Origin: JBKPIY01 sp046730475
GTDB lineage: Bacteria > Actinomycetota > Thermoleophilia > Solirubrobacterales > 70-9
Length of the DNA: 38,820 bases
Assembly (NCBI GenBank): GCA_046730475.1
Contig: JBKPIY010000060.1
Location: 1 to 38,820 of the forward strand
Reading direction: 5' to 3'
Part shown: positions 27,886-36,354 of the stretch, piece after piece
How positions within the stretch are numbered: the stretch's first letter is position 1
Layout: every line of letters starts with the position of its first letter
Notes under the pieces: model-generated
Told to the model about the DNA's origin: nothing
The model's input: only the letters and a program-made list of their open reading frames with translations
Databases searched by the model: none
Program-made: the position numbers and the translations under genes

Positions 27886-30234
27886 ATCGCGACCGCAGCC
27901 GAGCTCCCACTCACGGGCCTGACCGACGCCGAGGCGGCCCGGCGGCTTCGGGCGCGTGGGGAGCTCCCCCGCCAGCGCTCGAGCCGCTCCTACGCCAGCA
28001 TCGTTCGCGCCAACACGCTGAACGTTCCGAACGGAATCCTGTTCTTGTTCGGCGTCCTGACGCTCACGTTCGGGGCGTGGCAGGACGCGCTCTTCCTCGG
28101 GGTCCTGATCTCGAACATCGCGATCGGGTCGTTTCAGGAGATCCGGTCCAAGCGCGCACTCGATCGGCTCGCCGCCCTGGTCGCGCCCCAGGCGGTCGTC
28201 ATGCGCGACGGGGCCGACCGCCGCGTGCCGGTCGACCAGGTTGTGGCTGGGGACCTCCTGCGCCTGGCGGCCGGCGACCAGGTGGTCGCCGACGGGATCG
28301 TGCGGGCGGCCGACGGGCTCGCTTTGGACGAAGCCAACCTCACCGGCGAGTCGGTGCCCGCCGTTCGCGGCCCCGGAGAGCCGGTCTGGTCGGGCTCGTT
28401 CGCCGTCGAGGGGGCCGCGCTCTTCGAGGCGACGGCGGTGGGCCCGGATAGCCGCGCGGCGCGGCTGACATCCACCGCGCGCGCTTTCCGCCACCCGCGC
28501 TCGCCGCTGGAGCGGGCCACCGACCGGCTCCTGCTGTGGCTAGTCGCCCTGGCGGTACCGCTCGCGATCGGGCTCACCGTCTCGGCGCTGACCCGCGTCG
28601 AGACCGCCGAGGCGCGGGTGCAACTGCTGACGGCGGGCATCGTCAACCTCGTCCCTGAGGGCCTGATCCTCCTGATCAGCCTGACTGCGGCGGTATCGGC
28701 GTTCAAGATGGCCCAGCGGGGCGTGCTCGCGCAGCAGCTCAACGCGATCGAGTCGCTCGCCTCGGTCGATCTCGTCTGCACCGACAAGACGGGGACCCTG
28801 ACCGAGCCGAATCTGCGGGTGGTCGAGCTCGCGGCGGCCGCCGGCACGGACGAGGAAACGCTCGCGCGTGAGCTGGCCGCCTACGCGGCGAGCGCCCCCT
28901 CCCGCAACCTGACCCTGGAGGCGATCGCGAAGGCCGGGCTGGCGGAGGTCGAGGAGCGCCCCGTGGTCGGGCAGGTTCCGTTCTCCTCCCGGCGGCGGTG
29001 GAGCGCGCTCGACCTCGGCGACGAGCGCCTCGTGCTCGGAGCGCCCGAGCGGTTTGCCGCCGCCGACCCCAGATTGGGAAAGCGGGCGCGCGAGGAGGCG
29101 GGCGCTGGTCGGCGGGTGCTCGCGCTCGGGCGCACCAGGGCGCCCCTACCGGCCGCGGGCCCGGAGCCGCCGTTCCCCGCCGAGGCGCGGGCCCTCGGCC
29201 TCGTCGTGCTCGCCGAGCGGCTCCGTCCCAACGCAGCCGAGACGGTCGCCTACTTTGCCGCCCAGGGCGTTGATCTGAAGGTGCTTTCGGGCGACGCGCC
29301 GGCCACCGCGGGCGCGATCGCACGCGACGCCGGGGTGACGGGATCGGCGCCGGCCCTCGACGGTGAGGCGCTGCCGTCGGAGCCGGCCGCTCTGCGCGAC
29401 GCCGTCCTCGCCGCGCCCGCGGTGGGGCGGATCTCGCCGGAGGGCAAGCGGGCGGTGGTGGGCGCGCTCGCCGCCGGGGGGCGCTACGTGGCGATGGTCG
29501 GCGACGGGGTGAACGACGTGCCCGCCCTCAAGCAGGCGCGCCTGGCGGTGGCGCAGGGGTCGGGCGCCCAGATGTCGCGCTCGGTCGCCGACCTCGTGCT
29601 CGTGCGCGGCGACTTCGCGGTGGTGCCGGGGATGGTGGCCGAGGGGCGCCAGATCCTGCGCAACATCCAGCGGGTCGCCCGCTTGTTCATCACCAAGACG
29701 GTGTTCACGGCCGTGCTTGGTTTGGCGGTGGCGATCCCGACCGCCACCTTCCCGCTCCTCCCGCGCCAGTTCACGATCGCCTCCACCGTGACGATCGGCA
29801 TTCCCGCCTTCGTGCTCGCCCTCGCGCGGAGCGCGGGCGCCTGGCGGCCGGACCGGTTCCTCGATTCGGTCGCGCGGTTCGCGATCCCCGCCGGGCTCGC
29901 GATAGGGATCGGGATCGTCGCCGGCTACCTGCTTGCGCGCTATGGCTTCGATCTGGGGCTCACCCGGTCGCGAACGGTCGCCACCGGGATCGTGGTGGTG
30001 TGCGGGCTCGCGGTCGTGATGCGGCTCGAGGGCGAGGGCGGGCGGCGGCGTCTCGCGGTCGGGTGCCTGTGCGCGGCGATGGCGCTTCTGTTCGTCCTCG
30101 CGCTCGCGGTCCCGTTCTTGCGCGAGTTCTACGAGCTCTCCACCCCGACGGGTGAGGCCGCCGCCGCCTGGGCGGTGGGAGGCGCGCTCGGCGTCGGCGG
30201 GATGGAGGGCGCCCTGCGCCTGCTGCGGGTATGA
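27886..30234 (+). CDS. CtpE-like P-type cation-transporting ATPase, no standard start codon for its N-terminus
   Basis: A P-type ATPase of about 782 residues if begun at ATC 27886. Its N-terminus (LTGLTDAEAARRLRARGE, then SYASIVRANTLNVPNGILFL) matches the actuator region of CtpE-type pumps. It has LTGESVPA, PEGLILLISLTAAVSA in the membrane, phosphorylation motif DKTGTLTE (Asp about residue 300), hinge motif MVGDGVNDVPALK, and several C-terminal membrane helices. M. tuberculosis CtpE (about 797 residues) is linked to Ca2+ uptake; the ion here is inferred from similarity only. No ATG, GTG or TTG occurs in frame between the korB TAG (27874) and TTG 28045. A start at 28045 would delete 53 conserved residues. 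ATC 27886 could be a mis-called ATG or a rare start coupled to korB. The gene begins ten bases after korB. Confidence 0.85.
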   Translation: MATAAELPLTGLTDAEAARRLRARGELPRQRSSRSYASIVRANTLNVPNGILFLFGVLTLTFGAWQDALFLGVLISNIAIGSFQEIRSKRALDRLAALVAPQAVVMRDGADRRVPVDQVVAGDLLRLAAGDQVVADGIVRAADGLALDEANLTGESVPAVRGPGEPVWSGSFAVEGAALFEATAVGPDSRAARLTSTARAFRHPRSPLERATDRLLLWLVALAVPLAIGLTVSALTRVETAEARVQLLTAGIVNLVPEGLILLISLTAAVSAFKMAQRGVLAQQLNAIESLASVDLVCTDKTGTLTEPNLRVVELAAAAGTDEETLARELAAYAASAPSRNLTLEAIAKAGLAEVEERPVVGQVPFSSRRRWSALDLGDERLVLGAPERFAAADPRLGKRAREEAGAGRRVLALGRTRAPLPAAGPEPPFPAEARALGLVVLAERLRPNAAETVAYFAAQGVDLKVLSGDAPATAGAIARDAGVTGSAPALDGEALPSEPAALRDAVLAAPAVGRISPEGKRAVVGALAAGGRYVAMVGDGVNDVPALKQARLAVAQGSGAQMSRSVADLVLVRGDFAVVPGMVAEGRQILRNIQRVARLFITKTVFTAVLGLAVAIPTATFPLLPRQFTIASTVTIGIPAFVLALARSAGAWRPDRFLDSVARFAIPAGLAIGIGIVAGYLLARYGFDLGLTRSRTVATGIVVVCGLAVVMRLEGEGGRRRLAVGCLCAAMALLFVLALAVPFLREFYELSTPTGEAAAAWAVGGALGVGGMEGALRLLRV

Positions 30235-30301
30235 GCGGCGGCTGCGCGAGGGCCGCCGCCCGAGTAGGTTTCGGCGCCGACCCGGCTGCGACGGAGGAAC
30301 G

Positions 30302-30515
30302 ATGATGGAACACGAGCACACCGAGCACATTGCCGCCAAGCCCGAGAGCGTCTACGCCGCGATCTCCGATCCCGCCAACGTGCCGCGCTTCGTGCCCCAG
30401 GTGACCGCGGTGCGCGAAGCCGGCGACGAGCGGGTCGAGGTCGACGCGCGCTATGAGGGACGACGTGGCCTCCACCCTCGAGGCCATCCGGATGCTGGTC
30501 GAGTCCGAGGTCTGA
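30302..30515 (+). pseudogene. SRPBCC-family (polyketide cyclase/START fold) gene with internal deletion
   Basis: ATG 30302 and ATG 30305 follow an ideal GGAGGAACG site. The frame encodes a typical SRPBCC beginning (EHIAAKPESVYAAISDPAN, then RFVPQVTAVREAGDERVEVDARY), about 50 residues. From about 30455 it continues only as non-protein-like sequence. Immediately after the break another frame (+1) reads DDVASTLEAIRMLVESEV followed by TGA 30513-30515, which looks like the usual C-terminal helix of the same family. A normal member has about 140 residues, so roughly the middle half has been lost with a frame change. The remnant is probably non-functional. It lies just downstream of the ATPase gene. 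Confidence 0.7.
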
Positions 30516-30604
30516 GCGGCCCCGGAAGCGGCGAGGGGCTCTGCGCGAGGCGGGACCTTCCTGATTCCGGCGCGGGCCCGCCGGCGGCCTGCCGTCACCC
30601 CCTC
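30516..30604. other. Gap between SRPBCC remnant and ABM-fold gene; nothing seen
   Basis: This is the remaining part of the ~370-base gap between the ATPase stop and the ABM-fold gene. No frame, strong hairpin or promoter-like element is evident. Confidence 0.3.
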
Positions 30605-30994
30605 TCAAGGCGCCCCGAAGCGGGCGAATCCGGCGTGGAGTCGGTGCACGCGCACATTTCCGCGTCCCAGCAACCGCGCCTTCTCATGCAGCTGCCTCAG
30701 CGCTTTGTCGCTGAGCTCGCCATAGACATGGATGGATGACAGCGTGAGGAGGTACGAGAGTTTTCGAAACACCGGTCCAGCTACGTCCATGTGGTGCTCG
30801 AGGGAGGCGGAGTCGGCATGTACTTGCACCACGGTCATCTCGCGGCCGTCGTCGCTGAAGTAGACGCTGTACGCGATCAGCTGGGGCTCGTTGGCATCGA
30901 CGAACTCGACCAGCTCCTCGATCGCGCCCTTCAGCTCCTCGAGCGCCCCCTCGCGCACCTCCGACGTGTCGACGTATACGAGTGGCCTGGACAC
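30605..30994 (-). CDS. Small ABM-like (dimeric alpha-beta barrel) protein
   Basis: A protein of about 129 residues from GTG 30994, which has GGGGG six bases upstream. The frame runs on to 31147, but the extra residues are low-complexity and overlap the next gene. The sequence VYVDTSEVREGALEELKGAI, FVDANEPQLIAYSVYFSDDG, REMTVVQVHADSASLEHHMD alternates strands and helices like antibiotic-biosynthesis-monooxygenase domains. The length is somewhat greater than the usual ~100. No catalytic prediction is possible. It lies 40 bases after the Ddn-like gene, on the same strand. Confidence 0.6.
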   Translation of the reverse strand: MSRPLVYVDTSEVREGALEELKGAIEELVEFVDANEPQLIAYSVYFSDDGREMTVVQVHADSASLEHHMDVAGPVFRKLSYLLTLSSIHVYGELSDKALRQLHEKARLLGRGNVRVHRLHAGFARFGAP

Positions 30995-31034
30995 ATCACC
31001 CCCGCGTCGGGTTGGTGGCAGCAGTCTCTCAGGT

Positions 31035-31517
31035 TCAAATGAGGTTCGGTCGAGGCGAATCGGCCCGGACGCGGAACACCGGGTACTGCGAAGCGATCCG
31101 GTCGAACTCCGCCAGAGGGGCTCGCCGATCCACAGGGATGTGGGCACGGGCCCCCGGCGCGACCTGCAGGTAGCGCCGCAGGATCGGGGGGCGAGCGCCG
31201 GGATCGACCTCCTCTAGGCTCACCGCCTCACGGCGGCCGTGGCGGAGAACCGCCTGCCCGCCGGCCGCCCGCACGTTGGCCACCCAATTCACGCCCTCGC
31301 CGAGCATCGCCACGAGGTAGCGCTCGCCCTCGTAGTCCGCCACCACCACCGGGAACGAGGTCGGACGGCCGGTGCGGCGGCCCCGCACCTCGAGGGTGTT
31401 CAATCGGCGCGGCCACAACCCGCCCAACCCGACCAGTCTCCAGATGCCGTTCAGGAATCTCGCCACCCGATTCGGGCGGCCGCCTCTGTACATCCAGCGG
31501 TCGAACTGGTGCGGCAT
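31035..31517 (-). CDS. Ddn-like deazaflavin (F420)-dependent nitroreductase family protein
   Basis: A protein of about 160 residues of the nitroreductase/quinone-reductase family typified by mycobacterial Ddn, which uses F420H2. Typical elements: an N-terminal basic helix (PNRVARFLNGIWR), LNTLEVRGRRTGRPTSFPVVV, then ADYEGERYLVAMLGEGVNWV, NVRAAGGQAVLRHGRREAV and a C-terminal YPVFRVR. ATG 31517 (MPHQFDRWMY) is favoured; ATG 31550 would add 11 residues. The family can reduce quinones or nitroaromatics; the physiological substrate is unknown. Divergent from the first hydrolase-cyclase gene. Confidence 0.88.
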   Translation of the reverse strand: MPHQFDRWMYRGGRPNRVARFLNGIWRLVGLGGLWPRRLNTLEVRGRRTGRPTSFPVVVADYEGERYLVAMLGEGVNWVANVRAAGGQAVLRHGRREAVSLEEVDPGARPPILRRYLQVAPGARAHIPVDRRAPLAEFDRIASQYPVFRVRADSPRPNLI

Positions 31518-31646
31518 CGAACCGTCACCGAGGTTAGCTTCGGGGCACACGACTGACCGCCCTTCGCCCCTCTGGTGACTTGCGCTACCGCGCGCGAAGC
31601 ACCGATCAGCCGCAGGGCGCTGTCACCGGCAGTACGCTCGACCCAG

Positions 31647-32972
31647 ATGCAAGCGGAGACGCAGTACGCGCTGAGCGGCGACGTCCGGGTCGCCTACCAG
31701 GTGGTGGGCGACGGGCCCCGCGATCTCGTCCTCGTGCCCGGCTTTGTGTCCAACCTCGAGCTCGCCTGGGAGCACGCCCCGTATGAGCGCTTCATCCGGC
31801 GGCTCACCTCATTCGCCCGCGTGATCACCTTCGACAAGCGCGGCTCCGGCCTCTCCGATCCCGTCGACGAGGCGGCGACCGTCGAGGATCGAATGGACGA
31901 CATCCGGGCGGTGATGGAGGCAGCCGGCTCGAAGCGCGCGGACGTGTTCGGCTGGTCGGAGGGCGCCACGATCGCGGCGGTCTTCGGCGCCAGCCACCCC
32001 GATCGGGCCGCGGCGCTCGTCCTCTATGGATCGCTCCCGAGGGCCACTCCCGCCGAGGGCTACCCGTGGGGGGTGGCGCCGGAAGCGTGGGATCTGATGT
32101 TGGGGGAGGGCGAGGAGGAGGTCTGGGGCCAGGGACTGAGCCTGCTCGCGTTGGCGCCGACGCGGTTCGAGGAGGAAGAGCTCGTGCGCTGGTGGGGTCG
32201 GTTCGAGCGCCAGTCGGCGAGCCCGAGGATGGCGCGCGCTGCGCTGCGGCTCAACAAGGAGATGGACATCCGCGAAGTCGTCCCGAGCATCCGCGTTCCG
32301 ACCCTCGTCATTCATCGCACCGGCGATGTCCTGCCGGTCGAAGGGGGGCGCTGGCTCGCGGACCGGATCCCCGGCGCCCGCTTCCTCGAGCTGCCGGGCG
32401 ATGACCACTGGCCGTGGATCACCGATCCGGACGAGATCGTCGACGAGGTCGAGGAGTTCCTCACCGGCGAGCGCCACGAGCGCGAGCCCGACCGGGTACT
32501 GGCGACGGTGCTGTTCACCGACATCGTCGGCTCCACCGAGCTGGCCGCGGCACTCGGAGACAGGCGCTGGCGCGACCTGCTCGAGCGCCATGACCGGCTC
32601 GTCCGCGCTGAGCTCGAGCGGCATCGCGGGCGGGAGGTGAAGACGACCGGGGACGGTGTTCTCGCGACCTTCGACGGACCGGCTCGGGGCATCAACTGCG
32701 CAACTGCGATCTGCGAGCGGGCGCGCCCCCTCGGGATCGAGGTTCGGGCAGGCCTCCACACCGGGGAGTGCGAGCTCCGCGATGGAGACATCGGGGGCAT
32801 CGCTGTGCACATCGGGGCGCGCGTGGCGCGCCGCGCGGCCGCCGGAGAGGTGCTGGTATCGGGGACCGTGAAGGACCTCGTCGTCGGCTCGGGGCTGAAA
32901 TTCACCGACCGCGGCGCTCACTCCCTGAAGGGCGCCCCGGGCGAGTGGCGCCTCTACGCGGTCGGCGAGTGA
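31647..32972 (+). CDS. Alpha/beta-hydrolase-class III adenylate cyclase fusion (LipJ-like), copy 1
   Basis: A 441-residue two-domain protein. The N-terminal alpha/beta-hydrolase (about residues 1-275) has the nucleophile elbow GWSEGA (Ser104), FDKRGSGLSDP and a likely catalytic His in GDDHWPW. The C-terminal class III cyclase (about 283-441) has metal-binding Asp292 in LFTDIVGST, Lys332 and Asp336 in VKTTGDGVLATF, and HIGARVARRAA, where the transition-state Asn position is His but the Arg is kept. The layout is that of M. tuberculosis Rv1900c/LipJ. ATP-to-cAMP conversion is likely but unproven given the His. ATG 31647 is chosen because the hydrolase homology begins there; the frame extends to 31575. 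A paralogue is at 37376. Confidence 0.92.
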   Translation: MQAETQYALSGDVRVAYQVVGDGPRDLVLVPGFVSNLELAWEHAPYERFIRRLTSFARVITFDKRGSGLSDPVDEAATVEDRMDDIRAVMEAAGSKRADVFGWSEGATIAAVFGASHPDRAAALVLYGSLPRATPAEGYPWGVAPEAWDLMLGEGEEEVWGQGLSLLALAPTRFEEEELVRWWGRFERQSASPRMARAALRLNKEMDIREVVPSIRVPTLVIHRTGDVLPVEGGRWLADRIPGARFLELPGDDHWPWITDPDEIVDEVEEFLTGERHEREPDRVLATVLFTDIVGSTELAAALGDRRWRDLLERHDRLVRAELERHRGREVKTTGDGVLATFDGPARGINCATAICERARPLGIEVRAGLHTGECELRDGDIGGIAVHIGARVARRAAAGEVLVSGTVKDLVVGSGLKFTDRGAHSLKGAPGEWRLYAVGE

Positions 32973-33011
32973 CTTCGCGCCCCGGGCGGGCGCAGCAGTT
33001 TGCCCTGTCGA

Positions 33012-33028
33012 GACCGGACGTGCCGGTC
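33012..33028. terminator. Possible bidirectional terminator hairpin
   Basis: GACCGG (33012-33017) and CCGGTC (33023-33028) form a perfect 6-bp stem with a five-base loop in the 64-base convergent gap between the first hydrolase-cyclase and the amphi-Trp gene. No T-run follows on either strand, so this is tentative. Confidence 0.35.
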
Positions 33029-33036
33029 AGCCGGGC

Positions 33037-33255
33037 TCACCACTTCAACTCGATCTCGAGCTCGCGCTCCTCGGTCTCCACCTCCAGCTCGACCTTGAGG
33101 TGCACCTCGTCGGGGACGTGAACGGTGAAGCTCATCCCGCCACGCTCGAACTCGAGGTCGTTGTTGCGGGCGAGCATGTCTGCGAGCCGGCGCAGGCGTT
33201 CCGCGGCCTGCTCCCGGCTCAGCGTCTCCTTCTGCTCGATCTCGATGATGTCCAT
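33037..33255 (-). CDS. Amphi-Trp domain-containing small protein
   Basis: A 72-residue protein with a helical N-terminus (LSREQAAERLRRLADML) and strongly alternating charged/hydrophobic beta strands (GMSFTVHVPDEVHLKVELEV), ending in the amphipathic LEIELKW with the single Trp at the C-terminus. This is the pattern of the amphi-Trp domain, whose role is unknown; the charge periodicity suggests a packed sheet. ATG 33255 is preceded by GGAGGAC, and the start shares a base with the stop of the lipid kinase (TGATG), so the two are co-translated. Confidence 0.82.
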   Translation of the reverse strand: MDIIEIEQKETLSREQAAERLRRLADMLARNNDLEFERGGMSFTVHVPDEVHLKVELEVETEERELEIELKW

Positions 33256-34661
33256 CAGTCCTCCTTGGTAGTGGTCGGTCCGAGGCTGTCGGGGCCGTTC
33301 GCCGTCGAGCCGCTCGGGTTACGGCCGGCGGCGATCCGGGTGAGGGCGCGAACGCCCTCCCACGTGCCTTCCGGAATCGCCGCCGATGGCGAGGCGCCTG
33401 GATGGGCGCAGGCTACTCGCACCCGCAGGGCCAGCGGCCTGATCCGAAAGCGCAGGGGCGGCTTCAGGGTGGTCGCCTCGCCGTCGATTCCGGCCGGAAC
33501 GGGCTTGTCGGAATCGATCTCGAAGAGGGGGGCCGACCACTCGCGCCAGGGGCGCTGCGGCAGGCTCCCTCGCTCGCCCCGGCCCGTGGGAGCGGACGCC
33601 ACCGTGATCCCGAGCAGCCCGTCGTCGATTCGCGGGCGCGTCCCGGAGCCGACGGCGCGGCCGAGCCGGTAGCGGTTGTTGGAGACCAGGATCGCAGCGC
33701 CGGAGTGGTGCTCGTGGCCTCCGGGACCGCGCCAGGCGAGGTCGAGGCCCGCGCCCTCGGGCCCGAGCACGTCCGGGACGGTGTCGAGCAGTGTCCGGAT
33801 CTTGGCGTCGCGGTAGCCGGCGCGTCGCACGGCTTCCGCGTAGAGACCCAGCGACACGTTGTTGACGAAGACGCGGCCGTTCACCTCGGCCAGGTCCACG
33901 CGCTGCTCCCCTCCGTCGACGAAGGCATCGAGCGCCCCCACGACGTCATCGCGGTCCACTCCCAGATCGAGGGCGAAATGGTTTCGGGTTCCCGCGGGCA
34001 CGCAAGCGTAGGGAAGGTCGAGCTCGGCGGCGATCGCGGCGACGATCGCCTGCGAGCCGTCTCCGCCCGCCATCGCGAGACCGTCGGCGCCGCCGGCGAC
34101 GGCGTCGCGAACGAGCTGCTCGAGGTCGCTCCCCGAGGAGAGCTCGATCGGTTCGATGCCCCGTTTCCGCGCCTCCCTCGCGAGTGAGAACCGCTCCGCC
34201 TTGCCGCCGCCGGACTTCGGATTGAAGAACAGCACGGGCCGGCTCGGCGCGGCCGCGGTGGGCAGCGGAACGCGCAGCCTGAACGCCGACCGGGCAGCGA
34301 CGGAAACCAGGATCAACCCCACCACGACGGCCGTCGCCTCCCACAGATGGCCTCCGGTGAGCAGCAGCGCGGCCGCCGCCGCCCCAGCGGCCACCGCGAT
34401 CGCCAGACCCAACAGCCGGGCCGACCCTCGGCGCAACAAGCCGTACCAACCTGCGGCGAGCGCGATCGCGACGCACCCGAGCACGATCAGACCCCGCGGG
34501 AACTCCTCCGCGACGATCCCGGCGGCCAGGAGGAGCGCCGCGGGCGCGAGCAGCAGGGCCGCGATCGCCGACGCCCGCTGCCGGCCAGTGGGCTTACCTC
34601 GCCGGGCCGCCACCCTGCTCGGCCACGCCCACCCCCACTTGCTCGCCCAGCCCGACGTCAT
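33255..34661 (-). CDS. Membrane-anchored diacylglycerol-kinase-family lipid kinase
   Basis: A protein of about 468 residues. The N-terminal ~110 residues hold several hydrophobic segments (AIAALLLAPAALLLAAGIVA, LIVLGCVAIALAAGWYGLL, LLGLAIAVAAGAAAAALLL and a fourth near ATAVVVGLILVSVAA). The DAGK/YegS catalytic domain follows, with VLFFNPKSGGGKAERF and the ATP-binding AMAGGDGSQAIVAAI, PAGTRNHFALDLG and the C-terminal beta domain (AAILVSNNRYRLGRAVGSGT). Such enzymes phosphorylate diacylglycerol, sphingosine or related lipids at the membrane. Start: ATG 34661; TTG 34688 is also possible. The C-terminal ~50 residues are Ser/Pro/Thr-rich. The stop is fused to the amphi-Trp start. Confidence 0.9.
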   Translation of the reverse strand: MTSGWASKWGWAWPSRVAARRGKPTGRQRASAIAALLLAPAALLLAAGIVAEEFPRGLIVLGCVAIALAAGWYGLLRRGSARLLGLAIAVAAGAAAAALLLTGGHLWEATAVVVGLILVSVAARSAFRLRVPLPTAAAPSRPVLFFNPKSGGGKAERFSLAREARKRGIEPIELSSGSDLEQLVRDAVAGGADGLAMAGGDGSQAIVAAIAAELDLPYACVPAGTRNHFALDLGVDRDDVVGALDAFVDGGEQRVDLAEVNGRVFVNNVSLGLYAEAVRRAGYRDAKIRTLLDTVPDVLGPEGAGLDLAWRGPGGHEHHSGAAILVSNNRYRLGRAVGSGTRPRIDDGLLGITVASAPTGRGERGSLPQRPWREWSAPLFEIDSDKPVPAGIDGEATTLKPPLRFRIRPLALRVRVACAHPGASPSAAIPEGTWEGVRALTRIAAGRNPSGSTANGPDSLGPTTTKED

Positions 34662-34724
34662 TCCCGGCGCCGGCAGCTCCGATTGCAACGATTGGGGGCG
34701 CCGGACCTGACCGCCCCATCCTCC

Positions 34725-36182
34725 CTAAGCCGCCTCCCGCTCGACTTCGATCCGACCCTCGGCGGCCGCTGCCCGCAAGGTCTCGTAGTCCCGCTCAGTC
34801 TGGTCCGCGTACGCCTCGGCGAAGTCGGCGATCGCCGTGTCGAAGGCGGTCCCTCGGCCCAGGTAGGCCCCGATCGCGATCCGGTCGCCCGAGCGCGCGT
34901 GCGCCTTCGCCAGCGTCATTCCGCAGATCCTCCCGTAGATCGCCATCGTCCGCGGACTCATCACCTCCGGCTGCGCCGATCCCTTCCAGTCCCAGAGCTG
35001 GCGCACGTAGAAGTCGCGGCGCCGGCTGTCGAGCCCGGTCGCCCTCAGCCAGCCGAGGAGGACGTCGCCGGCCGCCTGGATCAGCCTCTGCCCCTGGACC
35101 ACGCGCTCCCCCTGGTGGGCGAACCTGCTCGGCGCCGTATACGGCTCGAGGACGGACTCCTGGGCCTCCTTGATCTGGAGGAAGAGTGGATCCTGCTCGT
35201 CGCGTCCCAGCATCAGCACGATAAAGGCGCGCGTGCCGACGCTGCCCACGCCCACCACCTTGACGGCGGCGTCCACGTAGCGGTACTGGTCGAACAGCCG
35301 GCGGCGATCTTCGCTCAGGCTGGCGCGATAGTCGGCGAGCGCCTGCTGGACGATGTCTTCCGCCCGTCCGCGCTCATCGCCGGAGGCGATCTCCTCGAGG
35401 GGCACGATCAGGGGCGGGTCGCTGATGATGCGCGGCTCCCCGTCCAACTCGTGCGTGAGCTTGGAGAACGCGCGGGTGCTGTCCTTGGCCTGAGCCTTGG
35501 CCAGGTTGCGCTCGAACGTCTTGTGCGCCTGCTTGCTCACCTCCGACGACAAGCGCTCGGCGATCGCTTGAACCTCAAGCCGGGTGTACCAGACCTCCAG
35601 GTTCCCCATCTCGGCCATGCGCCGCACCGATTCCCGGTACCCGGCGAGGGTGGCGCTGAGCACCCCCTGTCGCTCACGCCGTCCAAAGCCGCGCTCGCGC
35701 CCGGCCACCGCCATGCTCGCGGCGAGGCGCTTGACGTCCCACTCCCACGGCCCGGGCAGCGTCTCGTCGAAGTCGTTGACGTCGAAGACCATTTGTCGGT
35801 CCGGGGCGGCGAAGCCGCCGAAGTTCGAGAGGTGGGCGTCACCGCAGAGCTGAACCGGGAACCCCGATTGCGGGCTCCCGGCGAGGTCGGCGGCCATCAC
35901 CGCAGCGGCGCCGCGATAGAAGGCGAACGGCGAAGCGAGCATACGGCCGTAGCGCAGGGGGACCAGCTCACTGAGGCGCGACGCCGCCTGACGCTCGAGC
36001 AGCTCGACGAGATCCGATCGATCTTCCGGTGCTACCCACTCACGGTGACTCGACCGCGGCACCTCCGCGCGAGCGGCCTTGCCCGCGGCTTCCCGCTCGG
36101 CCGGCGACGGATGCGCGCTCCCGGCACCGCCCACGGTGGCCCCGAGTTCCTCGGGGGCGGAGCTCCGGGTGGTGCCGGCCAT
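34725..36182 (-). CDS. DUF2252 family protein
   Basis: A 485-residue protein with the DUF2252 signature: MLASPFAFYRGAAAVMAADL, then VQLCGDAHLSNFGGF and VFDVNDFDETLPGPWEWDVKRL. The C-D-x-H-x-x-N and D-F-D blocks resemble the catalytic and metal-binding motifs of kinase-like phosphotransferases, so a kinase-like fold is plausible but no reaction is established. The first ~45 residues (PEELGATVGGAGSAHP region) are low-complexity. The C-terminal part includes the family-typical LWDWKGSAQ and GRICGMTLAKAHARSGD. ATG 36182 is divergent from the DUF6325 gene, with a short dyad between. Confidence 0.9.
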   Translation of the reverse strand: MAGTTRSSAPEELGATVGGAGSAHPSPAEREAAGKAARAEVPRSSHREWVAPEDRSDLVELLERQAASRLSELVPLRYGRMLASPFAFYRGAAAVMAADLAGSPQSGFPVQLCGDAHLSNFGGFAAPDRQMVFDVNDFDETLPGPWEWDVKRLAASMAVAGRERGFGRRERQGVLSATLAGYRESVRRMAEMGNLEVWYTRLEVQAIAERLSSEVSKQAHKTFERNLAKAQAKDSTRAFSKLTHELDGEPRIISDPPLIVPLEEIASGDERGRAEDIVQQALADYRASLSEDRRRLFDQYRYVDAAVKVVGVGSVGTRAFIVLMLGRDEQDPLFLQIKEAQESVLEPYTAPSRFAHQGERVVQGQRLIQAAGDVLLGWLRATGLDSRRRDFYVRQLWDWKGSAQPEVMSPRTMAIYGRICGMTLAKAHARSGDRIAIGAYLGRGTAFDTAIADFAEAYADQTERDYETLRAAAAEGRIEVEREAA

Positions 36183-36306
36183 CGTCCCACCCTAATCGTT
36201 TCGCGCCACCTTCGGCGGCGCGTAGCCGGTCACGCGCGAGCACGCCGACGCCCCGTACCGGCGGCGAGGAGCGCCGTTAGGATCTGGCGATCGACCGCCC
36301 CTCCGG

Positions 36307-36323
36307 CCGTGACACAATCACGG
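36307..36323. promoter_or_regulatory. Perfect dyad in the DUF2252/DUF6325 divergent region
   Basis: CCGTGA (36307-36312) and TCACGG (36318-36323) flank CACAA. The half-sites resemble Crp-type GTGA/TCAC, but the spacer is five bases rather than the six typical of Crp boxes. It lies 32 bases before the TTG start of the DUF6325 gene, near a plausible -10 (CACAAT). Confidence 0.35.
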
Positions 36324-36354
36324 CACCGGAAGACCCAGACAGAAAGGGATCAGG

